A stretch of 64,000 bases of DNA from Clostridia bacterium. Lineage in GTDB: Bacteria > Bacillota > Clostridia > Oscillospirales > CAG-272. Each line of letters begins with the position of its first letter. The first letter of the stretch is position 1. The notes below the pieces were generated by a model. The model worked only from the letters and a program-made list of their open reading frames with translations, had not been told where the DNA came from and ran no database searches. The translations under genes were made by a program, and so were the position numbers. Below are positions 16,256 to 26,203 of the stretch, one piece after another. Location: positions 1 through 64,000 of the forward strand of contig JAFYMF010000006.1 in assembly GCA_017556745.1 (NCBI GenBank), read 5' to 3'.

Positions 16256-18775
16256 ATGCAGAGTACATCAGTATTTGTACGGCTGCTTGACGCGCCGTAC
16301 TCTCTCGACGTTCCATATAGCTATACTATACCGGAGCACCTGGCTGACGAGATAAGGACCGGTGTATTTGTTACTGTTCCGTTTGGCGGCGGTAACAGAC
16401 GGCGTGCGGCGGTAGTTGTCGGATTTTCAGACAAAACGGAACATGTATCTGAGAACGGTAAAATAATAAAACTAAAGCCCGTACTGTCGGTAACTCAGGA
16501 GCGATATGCCCTGAGCGATGAGCAGCTCGGGCTATGCTCATTTATATGCTCGACAACGCTGTGTTCATTTGGCGATGCGGTTCATGCTATACTGCCGTCT
16601 GCCGCTATGTCATCTCTTGTTGAGTTTTACTTGGCGGAGGAAAAAGTCCCACGTTCCGACAGCGGTATAGAGAGCGAGATATATGCCTATGTTAAACGTA
16701 ATTACGGCGTTACCGCGGCAGATATAAAAAAGGAATTCGGTACCGATGCCCTGGATATTATCACAGGACTTAAGAAACGTGGATATATCCGTTCCGACTT
16801 CAGGGTGAACGGACCGAAGAATGATAAATACGTAAAATATTACTCCCTTGCTATAGGTGAGGAAGAAGCATCTCTTATGGCGTCGGGCGAGTCAAAGCGG
16901 CTCCGTACCTCTAAACAGCGTGCCATAGTAGGGCATCTTCTGAATTACGGAAGAGTAGACGGAGATACATTACAGAGACAGTTGTCTGTAACCTCTGCAC
17001 AAATAAAGAATCTTTGCGAAAAAGAGATAATCAGAGAAGAAAAGGTAGAGGAATACAGAGATCCCTATCTTATGAAAAAGTCCGGGAAAAGGGAGGAGAA
17101 TATCCTCAGCTCGGAACAGGGTCGGGCGTACGCAGAGCTTGATGAGCTGTATTCCTCAAATGAGGCGCGTGCCGCATTGCTTTACGGTGTTACCGGAAGC
17201 GGCAAGACCCGGGTTATCAAGGCAATGGTCGACAGAGTGCTGAGTGACGGCAGACAGGTGATAATTCTTGTGCCGGAGATATCCCTTACTCCTCAGACTG
17301 TAGATATCTTTTGCGGTTATTACGGAGACAGAGTTACTGTTATTCACTCGTCACTTTCGGCAGGTGAACGGTACGATGCATATAAACGTATAGCAGATGG
17401 CAAGAGTGACGTTGTAATAGGAACTCGCAGTGCGGTGTTTGCACCGCTTGACCGTCTTGGTATGATCGTAATAGACGAGGAGCAGGAACACACATATAAA
17501 TCAGACTCAAACCCTAAGTACCACGCAAGAGATATTGCAAGATACAGAGCGGTAAAGCATAATGCACTTATGCTTTTGGCATCAGCCACACCGAGTATAG
17601 AGAGCTTTTACAGAGCAAAGACAGGAAAGTATAAGCTTGTTACTTTAAAAAATCGATACGGTGATGCTGTACTGCCCTCAGTTGAGATAGTTAATATGTG
17701 CCGCGAGAGCGCAGGGGGCAATTTATCACCCATGAGCGAGACTCTGATGGGTGCGGTAGCAGAGGCAAAGGACAATGGCAGACAGTCGATACTGTTTCTT
17801 AACCGAAGAGGATACAGTCACTTTGCGATGTGCCGCATGTGCGGTGAGGTTGTAGAGTGTCCGCACTGTAGCGTTTCTCTTACTTACCATACAAAAAAAG
17901 GTACCAAGGTAGCAAACAACGATATTTTGTCCCGTGCAAAAAACGGATATCTCGTCTGTCATTACTGCGGTTACAGACGTGAGGTACCTACACTGTGTCC
18001 CTCCTGCGGCTCGGAGCATATCGCTTTTCTTGGGTACGGTACTCAAAAGATAGAGAATGACCTTTCGGATATATTTAAGAGCTCATCCATACTTCGTATG
18101 GATAATGATACAACCCAGAGCAAGTTTGCCTACGAGGATATTCTCGGCAGCTTCAGAAACAAAGAGGCAGATATACTTCTCGGCACTCAGATGGTAACTA
18201 AGGGACACGATTTCCCGGAGGTTACCGTGGTTGGTGTTCTTGATGCTGACAGTACACTGCATCTTGATGATTACAGGGCAGGGGAGAAAACCTTTTCTCT
18301 TATAACTCAGGTTGTTGGTAGGGCAGGCAGAGGTAAATATCCGGGACGTGCTATAATACAGACCCATATGCCTGACAATGAGACTATACGTCTCGCGGCA
18401 GATCAGGACTATGAGGCATTTTACGAAAAAGAAATACTTTTGCGTAAAAATTATCTTTTCCCGCCATTTTGCGATATAGTGTTACTTACAGCAACAGCAG
18501 ATGACGAGATCGAACTTGGTAACGGTATGATAAGGCTTTCTGAGGGGATAAATGCCATGGTGACAGAGGAATACGCAGATACACCGATAGTTGCCTTCGG
18601 ACCCTTTGAGGCACCGATATATAAGCTTGACGGCAGATACAGAATGAGAATGGTATTTAAATGTAAGCTGAATGCCAGATCAAGAGAGCTTTTCTCACGC
18701 GTTCTCCGTCAACTGTCACATGAAATTTCAAGCAAAATAACTCTCTCGCTGGATACTAATCCATCGGGGATCTGA
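16256..18775 (+). CDS. priA: Primosomal protein N' (replication restart helicase)
   Basis: The 839-residue DEXH helicase reloads the replisome at stalled forks. The N-terminal 3'-DNA-binding domain is at 1-105, then a winged-helix segment, Walker A GVTGSGKTRV near residue 310, Walker B VIDEEQEHTYKSD, and LLASATPS (motif III). Eight zinc-binding cysteines are present in CRMCGEVVECPHCS and CHYCGYRREVPTLCPSCGS. Motifs V and VI are GTQMVTKGHDFPEV and QVVGRAGRG. The region between the first two domains is longer than in E. coli PriA, as in other Clostridia. A strong ribosome binding site is not obvious (GGACGGCTGAGG lies 12-25 bases upstream). Confidence 0.96.
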   Translation: MQSTSVFVRLLDAPYSLDVPYSYTIPEHLADEIRTGVFVTVPFGGGNRRRAAVVVGFSDKTEHVSENGKIIKLKPVLSVTQERYALSDEQLGLCSFICSTTLCSFGDAVHAILPSAAMSSLVEFYLAEEKVPRSDSGIESEIYAYVKRNYGVTAADIKKEFGTDALDIITGLKKRGYIRSDFRVNGPKNDKYVKYYSLAIGEEEASLMASGESKRLRTSKQRAIVGHLLNYGRVDGDTLQRQLSVTSAQIKNLCEKEIIREEKVEEYRDPYLMKKSGKREENILSSEQGRAYAELDELYSSNEARAALLYGVTGSGKTRVIKAMVDRVLSDGRQVIILVPEISLTPQTVDIFCGYYGDRVTVIHSSLSAGERYDAYKRIADGKSDVVIGTRSAVFAPLDRLGMIVIDEEQEHTYKSDSNPKYHARDIARYRAVKHNALMLLASATPSIESFYRAKTGKYKLVTLKNRYGDAVLPSVEIVNMCRESAGGNLSPMSETLMGAVAEAKDNGRQSILFLNRRGYSHFAMCRMCGEVVECPHCSVSLTYHTKKGTKVANNDILSRAKNGYLVCHYCGYRREVPTLCPSCGSEHIAFLGYGTQKIENDLSDIFKSSSILRMDNDTTQSKFAYEDILGSFRNKEADILLGTQMVTKGHDFPEVTVVGVLDADSTLHLDDYRAGEKTFSLITQVVGRAGRGKYPGRAIIQTHMPDNETIRLAADQDYEAFYEKEILLRKNYLFPPFCDIVLLTATADDEIELGNGMIRLSEGINAMVTEEYADTPIVAFGPFEAPIYKLDGRYRMRMVFKCKLNARSRELFSRVLRQLSHEISSKITLSLDTNPSGI

Positions 18776-18802
18776 TATTAGATTTTATTTAGGAGAAAGA
18801 TT

Positions 18803-19270
18803 ATGGCTATACTCAATATACTCAAAGAGGGCGATCCTGTCCTTCGTAAAAGATCTCGCGAGGTAGAGGAGATTACCCCCAGAATAAAGACTCTTATAGA
18901 CGATATGGTAGAGACTCTTCACCGTGCCAACGGGTGCGGACTTGCCGCGCCTCAGGTAGGTATACTTCGTCGTGTGGTGATTGTTGAAACCGAGCCCGGT
19001 GTTATCTACAAGATGATCAATCCTGAGATAATTGCTATGTCCGGTAATCAGGAAGAGGCAGAGGGTTGTCTCTCTATCCCCGGCAAGTGGGGAATAACCA
19101 AGCGTCCTGCTAAGGTAACCGTAAGAGCTACCGGCATCGACGGCAGAAAATTTGAGATTACCGGAGAAGGACTCCTCGCAAGAGCCTTCTGCCACGAGCT
19201 TGATCATCTTGACGGAAAGCTCTTTACTGACTGTACTGTCAGAATGCTTGATCCTGATGAGGTAGAATAA
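18803..19270 (+). CDS. def: Peptide deformylase
   Basis: The 155-residue metal enzyme removes the formyl group from nascent N-termini. All three family motifs are intact: GCGLAAPQVG (residues 44-53), EGCLSIPG with metal ligand Cys89, and CHELDHLDG with ligands His131 and His135 and catalytic Glu132. GGAGAAAG precedes the ATG. It adjoins fmt (one base between stop and start), pairing formylation and deformylation. Confidence 0.97.
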   Translation: MAILNILKEGDPVLRKRSREVEEITPRIKTLIDDMVETLHRANGCGLAAPQVGILRRVVIVETEPGVIYKMINPEIIAMSGNQEEAEGCLSIPGKWGITKRPAKVTVRATGIDGRKFEITGEGLLARAFCHELDHLDGKLFTDCTVRMLDPDEVE

Positions 19271-19271
19271 A

Positions 19272-20204
19272 GTGAAAATACTTTTTATGGGTACGCCGGA
19301 TTTTGCGGCGGAGATACTTAAGGTGTTAAATGAGAGGGAAGAGGTCGCAGCGGTATTTACCCAGCCCGGTAAACCCAAGGGTAGGGGCCACAATATTGTA
19401 CCAAGTGTTGTAGAGCAGCTTGCCACAGAGCTTGGTATACCCTGCTATACTCCCGCTACTCTTCGTGACGGAAGTGCTCTTGAGCTTATCCGTGAGATAG
19501 ATCCCGAACTTTCTGTAGTAGTAGCTTACGGTAAGATACTTCCCACCGATATACTTGACTGTCCTAAATACGGCTCTGTCAATATCCACGCGTCTCTTCT
19601 CCCCCGCTGGAGAGGTGCCGCTCCTATTCAGCGGTCAATTATAGCAGGTGACAAGGAGACCGGTGTTACAACCATGATGATGGATGCCGGACTTGATACC
19701 GGTGATATGCTTGTTACCGAGAGGGTGGATATCCTCCCCGATGATGACTTCGGTACTCTCCACGATAAGCTGGTCGAGGCAGGAATCAAAGCGATACTTG
19801 AAACGATAGAAAGAATTAAGAACGGTACTCTTGTGAGGACTCCTCAGCCTGCGGATGGAGTCACCTATGCCGAAAAAATAGAAAAGGCTGATGCCATAAT
19901 AGATTTTGCGGCTTCTAGAGAGGAGCTGCTGAATAAGATAAGGGGGCTTTCTCCCTTCCCTATGGCAGTAACCAAGCTTAATGGTAAGCTTCTTAAAATA
20001 GCATCTGCCGCGGCCTCCGATAAGAAAACTTCAGCCGTACCGGGCACGGTTATATCAAGCGGTAAGGACGGTATATTTGTTGCTGTTTCTGACGGTGTTA
20101 TTGAACTTAAAGAAGTGGTTCCCGAGGGTAAGAGAAAGATGAGTGCTGATGAATTTGCCCGCGGTCACAGCAGACTTGAGGGAGAGGTACTTTCATGGCA
20201 GTAA
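19272..20204 (+). CDS. fmt: Methionyl-tRNA formyltransferase
   Basis: The 310-residue enzyme transfers formyl from 10-formyl-THF to Met-tRNAi. The catalytic-domain signature is MKILFMGTPDFAAEIL at the N-terminus, the active-site run NIHASLLPRWRGAAPIQR contains Asn and His, and DAGLDTGDM supplies Asp. The C-terminal OB domain spans about 205-310. The start is GTG at 19272 directly after the def stop, so translation is likely coupled. The end overlaps rsmB by 10 bases. Confidence 0.96.
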   Translation: MKILFMGTPDFAAEILKVLNEREEVAAVFTQPGKPKGRGHNIVPSVVEQLATELGIPCYTPATLRDGSALELIREIDPELSVVVAYGKILPTDILDCPKYGSVNIHASLLPRWRGAAPIQRSIIAGDKETGVTTMMMDAGLDTGDMLVTERVDILPDDDFGTLHDKLVEAGIKAILETIERIKNGTLVRTPQPADGVTYAEKIEKADAIIDFAASREELLNKIRGLSPFPMAVTKLNGKLLKIASAAASDKKTSAVPGTVISSGKDGIFVAVSDGVIELKEVVPEGKRKMSADEFARGHSRLEGEVLSWQ

Positions 20205-21523
20205 AAGGAAAGGTCAATGTAAGAGATGCTATCGTCAATTCTCTTATGCGTACCACAAGTGGCTCTAAGTTTTCAAACCTGGAGCTTGATTCTGCTTTGA
20301 AGAAATACGACCTGTCACAGAAGGACAGAGCACTTTTTACCGCGATATATTATGGTGTAATTGAAAGACGGCTTACTCTTGACAAAATAATAGGTAAGCT
20401 TTCTTCACGATCTATAGAAAAAATTGACCCGCGTACTCTTGAGATACTCAGAGTGGCACTGTATCAGCTTCGTTTTATGGATAGAATTCCGGCTCACGCG
20501 GCTGTGTCAAGCGCGGTTGACCTCACACACAAGGGTGGAACCGATTCCTTCGTTAATGCGGTGCTCAGAGCTTATCTTCGTGATCCCGATGTGTTTGAGG
20601 GCGAGAAGATGGGTTTTAGCGGTTCTGAATTGTTGTCATATAAATATTCTGTACCTGTATGGCTTATTGAAAGCTGGACAAAGGATTACGGGTTTCAAAC
20701 TGCCGAGAAAATCGCAGCAGAGTCCTGCTCCCGTCCTACCGTAACACTGAGGGTCAATACCATTACTTCCTCGAGAGAGGATATCTGCCGTGAGCTTGTC
20801 GCGTCAGGAATAGAGTATGAGTTGGTAGACGGATGTGACAGTGCGGTTAAGCTTCTTTCATCCTGTCCTCTTGAGGAAATAGCGCCTCTTACGGACGGTA
20901 GAGCCTATGTACAGGATATGGCATCTCAATATGCATCTGCGGTTCTTGATCCGGTACCGGGCGAAACAGTATTTGACGTATGTGCCTGTCCGGGCGGAAA
21001 GAGCTTTTCCGCCGCCATGCACATGGAGAACAAGGGACGTGTTCTTTCATTTGATCTGCATCGCAGTAAGCTTTCCCTTATTGATAAGGGAGCAGAAAAG
21101 CTTGGAATAAATATTATAGAAACCTTTGAGAGGGACGGCAGAGTGTTCGCAGAGGAATACGATGGTATTGCTGACAGAATAATTTGCGACGTGCCTTGTT
21201 CGGGACTTGGTGTTATATCAAAGAAGCCGGAGATCAGATATAAGGATCCCGGTGAACTTAGCCGTCTTCCTGAGATACAGAGTGCCATTCTCGAGAACTG
21301 TTCGCGGTATCTCAAGATAGGTGGAATTCTTGTATACTCCACCTGTACAATTAGCCGTGCTGAGAACGATGACGTCTACGATAGGTTTATCTCATCTACC
21401 GACTGCTTTGAAGCTGTTGATTTCGAGGTGGGAGGTCACTGTTCTGCAGGGGGAAAACTGACTCTTTTCCCATTTGACGGAACAGACGGATTTTTTATTT
21501 CAAAAATAAAACGTGTAAAATAG
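20195..21523 (+). CDS. rsmB: 16S rRNA (cytosine-967 C5)-methyltransferase
   Basis: The 442-residue protein has an N-terminal NusB-like RNA-binding domain (1-140) and a C-terminal Rossmann methyltransferase. SAM motif I is VFDVCACPGGKSF; the two catalytic cysteines are in CDVPCSGLGVISKKPEIRYK and VYSTCTISRAEND. It overlaps fmt by 10 bases. Many Clostridia have a zinc protease gene between fmt and rsmB; that gene is absent here. Confidence 0.95.
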   Translation: MAVKGKVNVRDAIVNSLMRTTSGSKFSNLELDSALKKYDLSQKDRALFTAIYYGVIERRLTLDKIIGKLSSRSIEKIDPRTLEILRVALYQLRFMDRIPAHAAVSSAVDLTHKGGTDSFVNAVLRAYLRDPDVFEGEKMGFSGSELLSYKYSVPVWLIESWTKDYGFQTAEKIAAESCSRPTVTLRVNTITSSREDICRELVASGIEYELVDGCDSAVKLLSSCPLEEIAPLTDGRAYVQDMASQYASAVLDPVPGETVFDVCACPGGKSFSAAMHMENKGRVLSFDLHRSKLSLIDKGAEKLGINIIETFERDGRVFAEEYDGIADRIICDVPCSGLGVISKKPEIRYKDPGELSRLPEIQSAILENCSRYLKIGGILVYSTCTISRAENDDVYDRFISSTDCFEAVDFEVGGHCSAGGKLTLFPFDGTDGFFISKIKRVK

Positions 21524-21531
21524 GATAGAAT

Positions 21532-22581
21532 ATGGGCAAAACAGATATACTCGGATTACTTCCGGATGAGCTTTCGGATTTCCTCGTCTCTATAGGAGAG
21601 CCGAAATACCGTGGAGCACAGCTTTACGGTTGGCTTATGAAGGGCAGAGAATTCGAAGAAATGACCAACCTTCCGCGCTCTCTCAGAGAAAAACTCTCTG
21701 AACATGCTGAACTCAGACTTCCCAAGGTGGAAAAAAAGCTTGTGTCTGCTATTGACGGAACTGTAAAATATCTCTTTAAGTTAATAGACGGAGAATGTGT
21801 CGAGAGTGTCGTAATGCGTTATGAACACGGTATCTCAATATGTATATCCTCAGAGGTTGGGTGTCCCATGGGATGTGTATTCTGTGCTTCAACCATCGGC
21901 GGCAAGGTACGAAATCTTACAGCCTCTGAGATGCTTGGACAGATAATAGTCGCATCACGTGATATAGATGAGCGAATATCAAATGTGGTCATGATGGGAA
22001 TTGGCGAGCCTCTTGATAACTATGATAATACCATAAGGTTCTTAAAACTTGTAAATGAGGAAAAGGGGCTTAACATAGGTTACAGACATATATCTCTGTC
22101 TACTTGTGGGGTAGTGCCAATGATAGACAGACTCAGAGAGGAAAATCTGCCTATAACTCTGTCTATCTCCCTTCATGCGGCAGAGGACGAGGCTCGTTCT
22201 GCTATTATGCCTATAAACAGAAAATATCCTCTTTCAGAGCTCATGACTGCCTGCAGAAGATATTTTGATGACAGTGGCAGACGTATATCCTTTGAATACA
22301 CTCTTATCAGAGGTAAGAATGATTCCGAGCGGGATGCGGATACTCTTATCCGCCTGCTCAAAAAATATTTTACTGATAAGGGTAAGCTTGTTCCCCTTCA
22401 TGTAAATCTTATTCCTGTCAACGAGGTAAAGGGGAGGGACTTTTCCCGCTCGGACAAAGCGGCAGTAGAAAAATTTTCAGGAATTCTTAATTCTAAAGGG
22501 GTTAACGCTACTGTGAGACGTCGTCTCGGAGCGGATATAAACGCCTCTTGCGGACAGCTCAGACGAGAGTCACGTAGCTGA
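21532..22581 (+). CDS. rlmN: 23S rRNA A2503 / tRNA A37 C2-methyltransferase (radical SAM)
   Basis: The 349-residue enzyme has the radical-SAM cluster motif CPMGCVFC (Cys111, 115, 118), the GIGEPLDNYDN and SLHAAEDEARS segments, and the methyl-carrying cysteine near the end in ADINASCGQLR (Cys340). It follows rsmB after eight bases, so the two rRNA modifiers are co-expressed. Confidence 0.97.
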   Translation: MGKTDILGLLPDELSDFLVSIGEPKYRGAQLYGWLMKGREFEEMTNLPRSLREKLSEHAELRLPKVEKKLVSAIDGTVKYLFKLIDGECVESVVMRYEHGISICISSEVGCPMGCVFCASTIGGKVRNLTASEMLGQIIVASRDIDERISNVVMMGIGEPLDNYDNTIRFLKLVNEEKGLNIGYRHISLSTCGVVPMIDRLREENLPITLSISLHAAEDEARSAIMPINRKYPLSELMTACRRYFDDSGRRISFEYTLIRGKNDSERDADTLIRLLKKYFTDKGKLVPLHVNLIPVNEVKGRDFSRSDKAAVEKFSGILNSKGVNATVRRRLGADINASCGQLRRESRS

Positions 22582-22661
22582 CAGAAAATGAATTTAACAT
22601 ATATTCTTTAAATGTTAATATATTTTTATTATAATGTAATTTGGTAGAAAGTATTTTATCC

Positions 22662-22722
22662 GTGTCGGACAGCTTGTTCGGCACGAGTCTCTCGGAAAGG
22701 AGACGGTCGGGTTGTCCGACCG
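22662..22722 (+). promoter_or_regulatory. Three consecutive hairpins in the leader of the prpC gene
   Basis: Hairpin 1 is GTGTCGGAC (22662-22670) with GTTCGGCAC (22676-22684), two wobbles; hairpin 2 is GTCTCT (22687-22692) with GGAGAC (22699-22704); hairpin 3 is CGGTCGG (22704-22710) with CCGACCG (22716-22722). GTCGGACA (22664-22671) can instead pair exactly with TGTCCGAC (22713-22720), giving an alternative closed structure. The only Shine-Dalgarno-like run, GGAAAGGAGAC, lies inside hairpin 2. There is no T-run, so this is not a plain terminator. Confidence 0.55.
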
Positions 22723-22737
22723 CCGGTATGCTTCAAC

Positions 22738-23511
22738 ATGATTACCTATTTCGGAAAAAGTGATATCGGAAAGAAACGTAGTAATAATCAGGACACCTTT
22801 GAGATAAGAGATCTTTCCTCGGGTGTTTTTATTGCTGTGGTTTGCGACGGAATGGGCGGTGCCCATGGCGGTAAGGAAGCCTCTACAACGGCATCATCTG
22901 TGTTTGTTTCCTGCATAGAAGAAAAGATGAAATATGCCGAACTTGACGGAGCAAACTCCCTTACCGGTGCTGATGTTTCAAAAATTCTGACTGCTGCCGC
23001 ATCTGCTGCTAATGATGCTGTGTATCAGAGGGCAAAAGAGAACGAAGCACTCAGTGGAATGGGTACAACTTTGGTTGCAGTACTGGTTTACGACGGATGT
23101 CTGTATACAGCAAACATAGGCGACAGCCGTGTATATGTTGCCGATAAGGATCATATAGAGCAGGTCACCCATGATCATTCATATGTTCAGTATCTTGTTG
23201 ATATGGGTGTAATGACCGAAGAGGAAGCAAAAATTGCTCCTAACAGAAATATAATTACCCGTGCAGTGGGAATAGAAAAGGATGTTGAAACTGATGTATC
23301 GACTGTGTCTGTTTCCGCTGATAAGGCCGGTGAAACAATGGTCTTGATTTGTTCCGACGGTTTATCAGGACCTCTCGAAGAAGCGGAGATACACGGTATC
23401 CTCACAAACAGTGATGAAATAGAGAAACAAACAGAAGCACTTATTGCCGCCGCAAACGAAAAGAGCGGAAGCGATAATATCACTGCAGTACTCATCAAAC
23501 CATTCGCTTAA
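22738..23511 (+). CDS. prpC: PP2C-family Ser/Thr protein phosphatase
   Basis: The 257-residue phosphatase has the PP2C motifs KKRSNNQDTFEI, VCDGMGGAHGG, GMGTTLVAVL, ANIGDSRVYV, TRAVG and GSDNITAVLI, with Asp metal ligands in the second and last. It reverses phosphorylation by the PASTA kinase encoded next. The ATG at 22738 has no close ribosome binding site (GGTATGCTTCAAC precedes it), which is unusual in this window; the upstream hairpins may matter for initiation. Confidence 0.95.
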   Translation: MITYFGKSDIGKKRSNNQDTFEIRDLSSGVFIAVVCDGMGGAHGGKEASTTASSVFVSCIEEKMKYAELDGANSLTGADVSKILTAAASAANDAVYQRAKENEALSGMGTTLVAVLVYDGCLYTANIGDSRVYVADKDHIEQVTHDHSYVQYLVDMGVMTEEEAKIAPNRNIITRAVGIEKDVETDVSTVSVSADKAGETMVLICSDGLSGPLEEAEIHGILTNSDEIEKQTEALIAAANEKSGSDNITAVLIKPFA

Positions 23512-23559
23512 AGTGATAAAGATTTTTCTGTAAAAAACAATAGGAGATTCGGGTACACA

Positions 23560-25239
23560 GTGCCCGACGAAAATATAATGGATGCTTTTTCAAAATATAT
23601 CGGTCTTACCTTTGATAATAGGTATAAGATAGTAAAGATCATAGGCGTCGGCGGAATGGCAGTGGTATTTGAGGCTACTGATCTTATTCAGAAGAGAAAA
23701 GTAGCAGTCAAGATGCTCAGAGACGAGTTTTCGAAGGACATTCAGTCGGTAAAGCGTTTTATTAACGAGTCCAAAGCTGTATCAATGCTTTCCCACCCTA
23801 ACATAGTAAAAATTTACGATGTATCTGTTAAGGAAGATCTTAAATACATTGTAATGGAGCATATAAACGGAATAACCCTGAAGAATTATATGGATCAGAA
23901 GGGTACCTTGTCGGTAAGAGAGACCTTTGCTTTTACCGAGCAGATACTCAAGGCTCTTGATCATGCTCATTCAAAGGGTATAATACACAGGGATATAAAG
24001 CCCCACAACATTATGCTTCTCGAAAACGGAATAATCAAGGTTACCGATTTCGGAATAGCTAAGCTGCCCAACGCTGAGACGGTGACAATGACCGATAAAG
24101 CTATAGGTACAGTATATTATATCAGTCCGGAGCAGGCAAGCGGTAAAAAGATAGATCAACGAAGCGACCTTTATTCCCTTGGTGTACTTATGTACGAGAT
24201 GTTGGCGGGTAAACTTCCTTTTGTGGCGGACAGCCCTGTATCTGTTGCTCTTAAACAGATCAACGATACTGCGGAACCCATACGAAACATCAATCCCCGT
24301 ATTCCTCGTAGCCTTGAGCAGGTGGTAGAGTATACTATGGAAAAGGATCCCGAGCTCCGTTTTCAGAATGCGGGACAGATGCTTAAATTTCTTCTCAAGG
24401 TAAAGGCTAATCCTAATATTGTATTCAAGAGCAATCCCAACAAGACCAAGGACAAGGAAGAATGTTCAAGCGGATCAATGTTCCCGATAATAATGGGAGT
24501 TGCTTCAGCTTTTCTTTTGGTGCTTATAACTACAGGTGCTATTATCATATCGAACCTTCTTCAGGCTGAAAATGATAGTAATGCCGCCCATGAAATAGAG
24601 ATCATCTCGGTTCAGGGACAGCTTTACACCGAAGAGCTTAAAAATAAACTTGAAGAGGAAAATTATAACGTTATAGAAAAATACGAATATAACGAAAAGG
24701 CACCTCAGAATCAGATAATCAGTCAGAATCCACTTCCGGGCGAGACAAGAAAGCTGGCTAACTCAAAGGAAAAATGTGATATAACAATAACGATCAGTAA
24801 CGGTACCAAGACCTTTATGATTGAGGACTATAAGATACAGGATTATCGCGAGGTACAGAACCGTATCAAAAGCTTGGGTGTCAGAGTAAAGATAGAGAAG
24901 CAGTACCATGATACTATTCTTATGGATTATGTTATAGAGACCAATCCGCCTGCCGGAACTCTTGTTAAGAGCAGTATGGATACCGTGGTAACTATATATG
25001 TTAGCCAGGGACAGAAAATAGAATATGTTATGGTGCCTGATTTCGTCGGAAAGACCGAAGGAGAGGCAATGGCATTATTGATAGAGTCTCAGCTTGCTCT
25101 TGGAAAAACAAACTATAGAAAGTCTCAGAAGCCGGTCGGTACTATTCTTGAGCAGAGTCTTACTCCCGCATCAAGCGTTGTTAAGGGGATTACCTCTGTT
25201 GACTTCGTAATAAGCGGCGGTCCTGACTACAAGGAATAA
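23560..25239 (+). CDS. prkC: PASTA-domain Ser/Thr protein kinase
   Basis: The 559-residue membrane kinase has an N-terminal catalytic domain (about 20-280): glycine loop IGVGGMAVVFEA, Lys in VAVKMLRDEF, HRDIKPHNIML catalytic loop, DFGIA and GTVYYISPEQASG activation segment. One membrane helix (about 309-331, GVASAFLLVLITTGAIIISNLL) leads to three extracellular PASTA repeats ending near 557; the third is the clearest (VPDFVGKTEGEAMALL). In relatives the PASTA part senses peptidoglycan fragments and the kinase controls cell wall growth and spore germination. The start is GTG 23560 behind TAGGAG; ATG 23578 is a possible alternative. It is paired with prpC. Confidence 0.95.
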   Translation: MPDENIMDAFSKYIGLTFDNRYKIVKIIGVGGMAVVFEATDLIQKRKVAVKMLRDEFSKDIQSVKRFINESKAVSMLSHPNIVKIYDVSVKEDLKYIVMEHINGITLKNYMDQKGTLSVRETFAFTEQILKALDHAHSKGIIHRDIKPHNIMLLENGIIKVTDFGIAKLPNAETVTMTDKAIGTVYYISPEQASGKKIDQRSDLYSLGVLMYEMLAGKLPFVADSPVSVALKQINDTAEPIRNINPRIPRSLEQVVEYTMEKDPELRFQNAGQMLKFLLKVKANPNIVFKSNPNKTKDKEECSSGSMFPIIMGVASAFLLVLITTGAIIISNLLQAENDSNAAHEIEIISVQGQLYTEELKNKLEEENYNVIEKYEYNEKAPQNQIISQNPLPGETRKLANSKEKCDITITISNGTKTFMIEDYKIQDYREVQNRIKSLGVRVKIEKQYHDTILMDYVIETNPPAGTLVKSSMDTVVTIYVSQGQKIEYVMVPDFVGKTEGEAMALLIESQLALGKTNYRKSQKPVGTILEQSLTPASSVVKGITSVDFVISGGPDYKE

Positions 25240-25258
25240 CAAAAAGAGAAAAACTTAT

Positions 25259-26203
25259 ATGGTTGAAAAGAACGGAATCATAATAAAGGGAGTGGGCGGT
25301 CTTTATACCGTCCTCATTCCCGATGAGGGAATATATATTCCCTCAAGAGCAAGAGGAATATTCAGACATAAGGATATTACCCCACAGGTAGGGGACCGAG
25401 TTGCTGTTGAATACGATGACAGTAAAGATGTTCCGTCTGACGGTGTAATAAACGATATACTTGACCGCAGAAATGTACTTATCCGTCCGCCGATAGCTAA
25501 TCTTGATACTCTTTTCGTAGTATTATCGGTTTCAAAACCGGTAACCATTACCGAGACAGCAGATAAGCTTATCGCTGCGGCCGAGCATTACAGTACAGAG
25601 CCGATAATCATTATAACCAAGAAGAATCTTGATCCCGATGAGGCATCACGTCTTGAAGGAATATACAAAAAAGCAGGTTTTACTGTTTTTCTTACCGACA
25701 GTCATGACGGAGAGGGAATAGACGAGGTTCGTGACTACATCATCGGTACTGCAGGTAACGGTATATCTGCCTTTGCCGGTGCGTCAGGAGCAGGAAAGAC
25801 CACTATCTTTAATACCCTTTTCCCGGGACTGACTCTGAAAACAGGAACAGTCAGTCACAAGACCGGACGCGGACGACATACCACCCGTGCGGTAGAGCTT
25901 TATCCGCTCAGGGAGCTTGGGTATCCCGATTCCCCGGGATTTCTTGCAGATACTCCGGGGTTCAGTGCTTTGGATTTCCTGCATTTTGACTTTTTTGAGC
26001 TTGACGAGCTCCCCCTTAATTTCAGGGAATTTAACCGTTATATAGGGGAATGTAAATATAAAAAATGTACCCATCTTTGTGAGGACGGGTGCAGTATAGT
26101 AAAGGCGGTAGAAAGCGGAGATATATCCCTTAGCCGCCATGACAGCTACAGAGCGATGTATGCGGAACTTAAACAGAGGAAGCCATGGGAGAGAAAAAAC
26201 TAA
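25259..26203 (+). CDS. rsgA: Ribosome small-subunit-dependent GTPase
   Basis: The 314-residue circularly permuted GTPase helps 30S maturation. An N-terminal OB-fold (to about 70) is followed by G4 (ITKKNLD), G1 (GASGAGKTTIFN), the G3 region DTPGFSALD, and a zinc-binding end CKYKKCTHLCEDGC. The order G4-G1-G3 is the permutation signature. It follows prkC by 19 bases and overlaps thiN by 19 bases; rpe, found between them in B. subtilis, is missing. Confidence 0.96.
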   Translation: MVEKNGIIIKGVGGLYTVLIPDEGIYIPSRARGIFRHKDITPQVGDRVAVEYDDSKDVPSDGVINDILDRRNVLIRPPIANLDTLFVVLSVSKPVTITETADKLIAAAEHYSTEPIIIITKKNLDPDEASRLEGIYKKAGFTVFLTDSHDGEGIDEVRDYIIGTAGNGISAFAGASGAGKTTIFNTLFPGLTLKTGTVSHKTGRGRHTTRAVELYPLRELGYPDSPGFLADTPGFSALDFLHFDFFELDELPLNFREFNRYIGECKYKKCTHLCEDGCSIVKAVESGDISLSRHDSYRAMYAELKQRKPWERKN

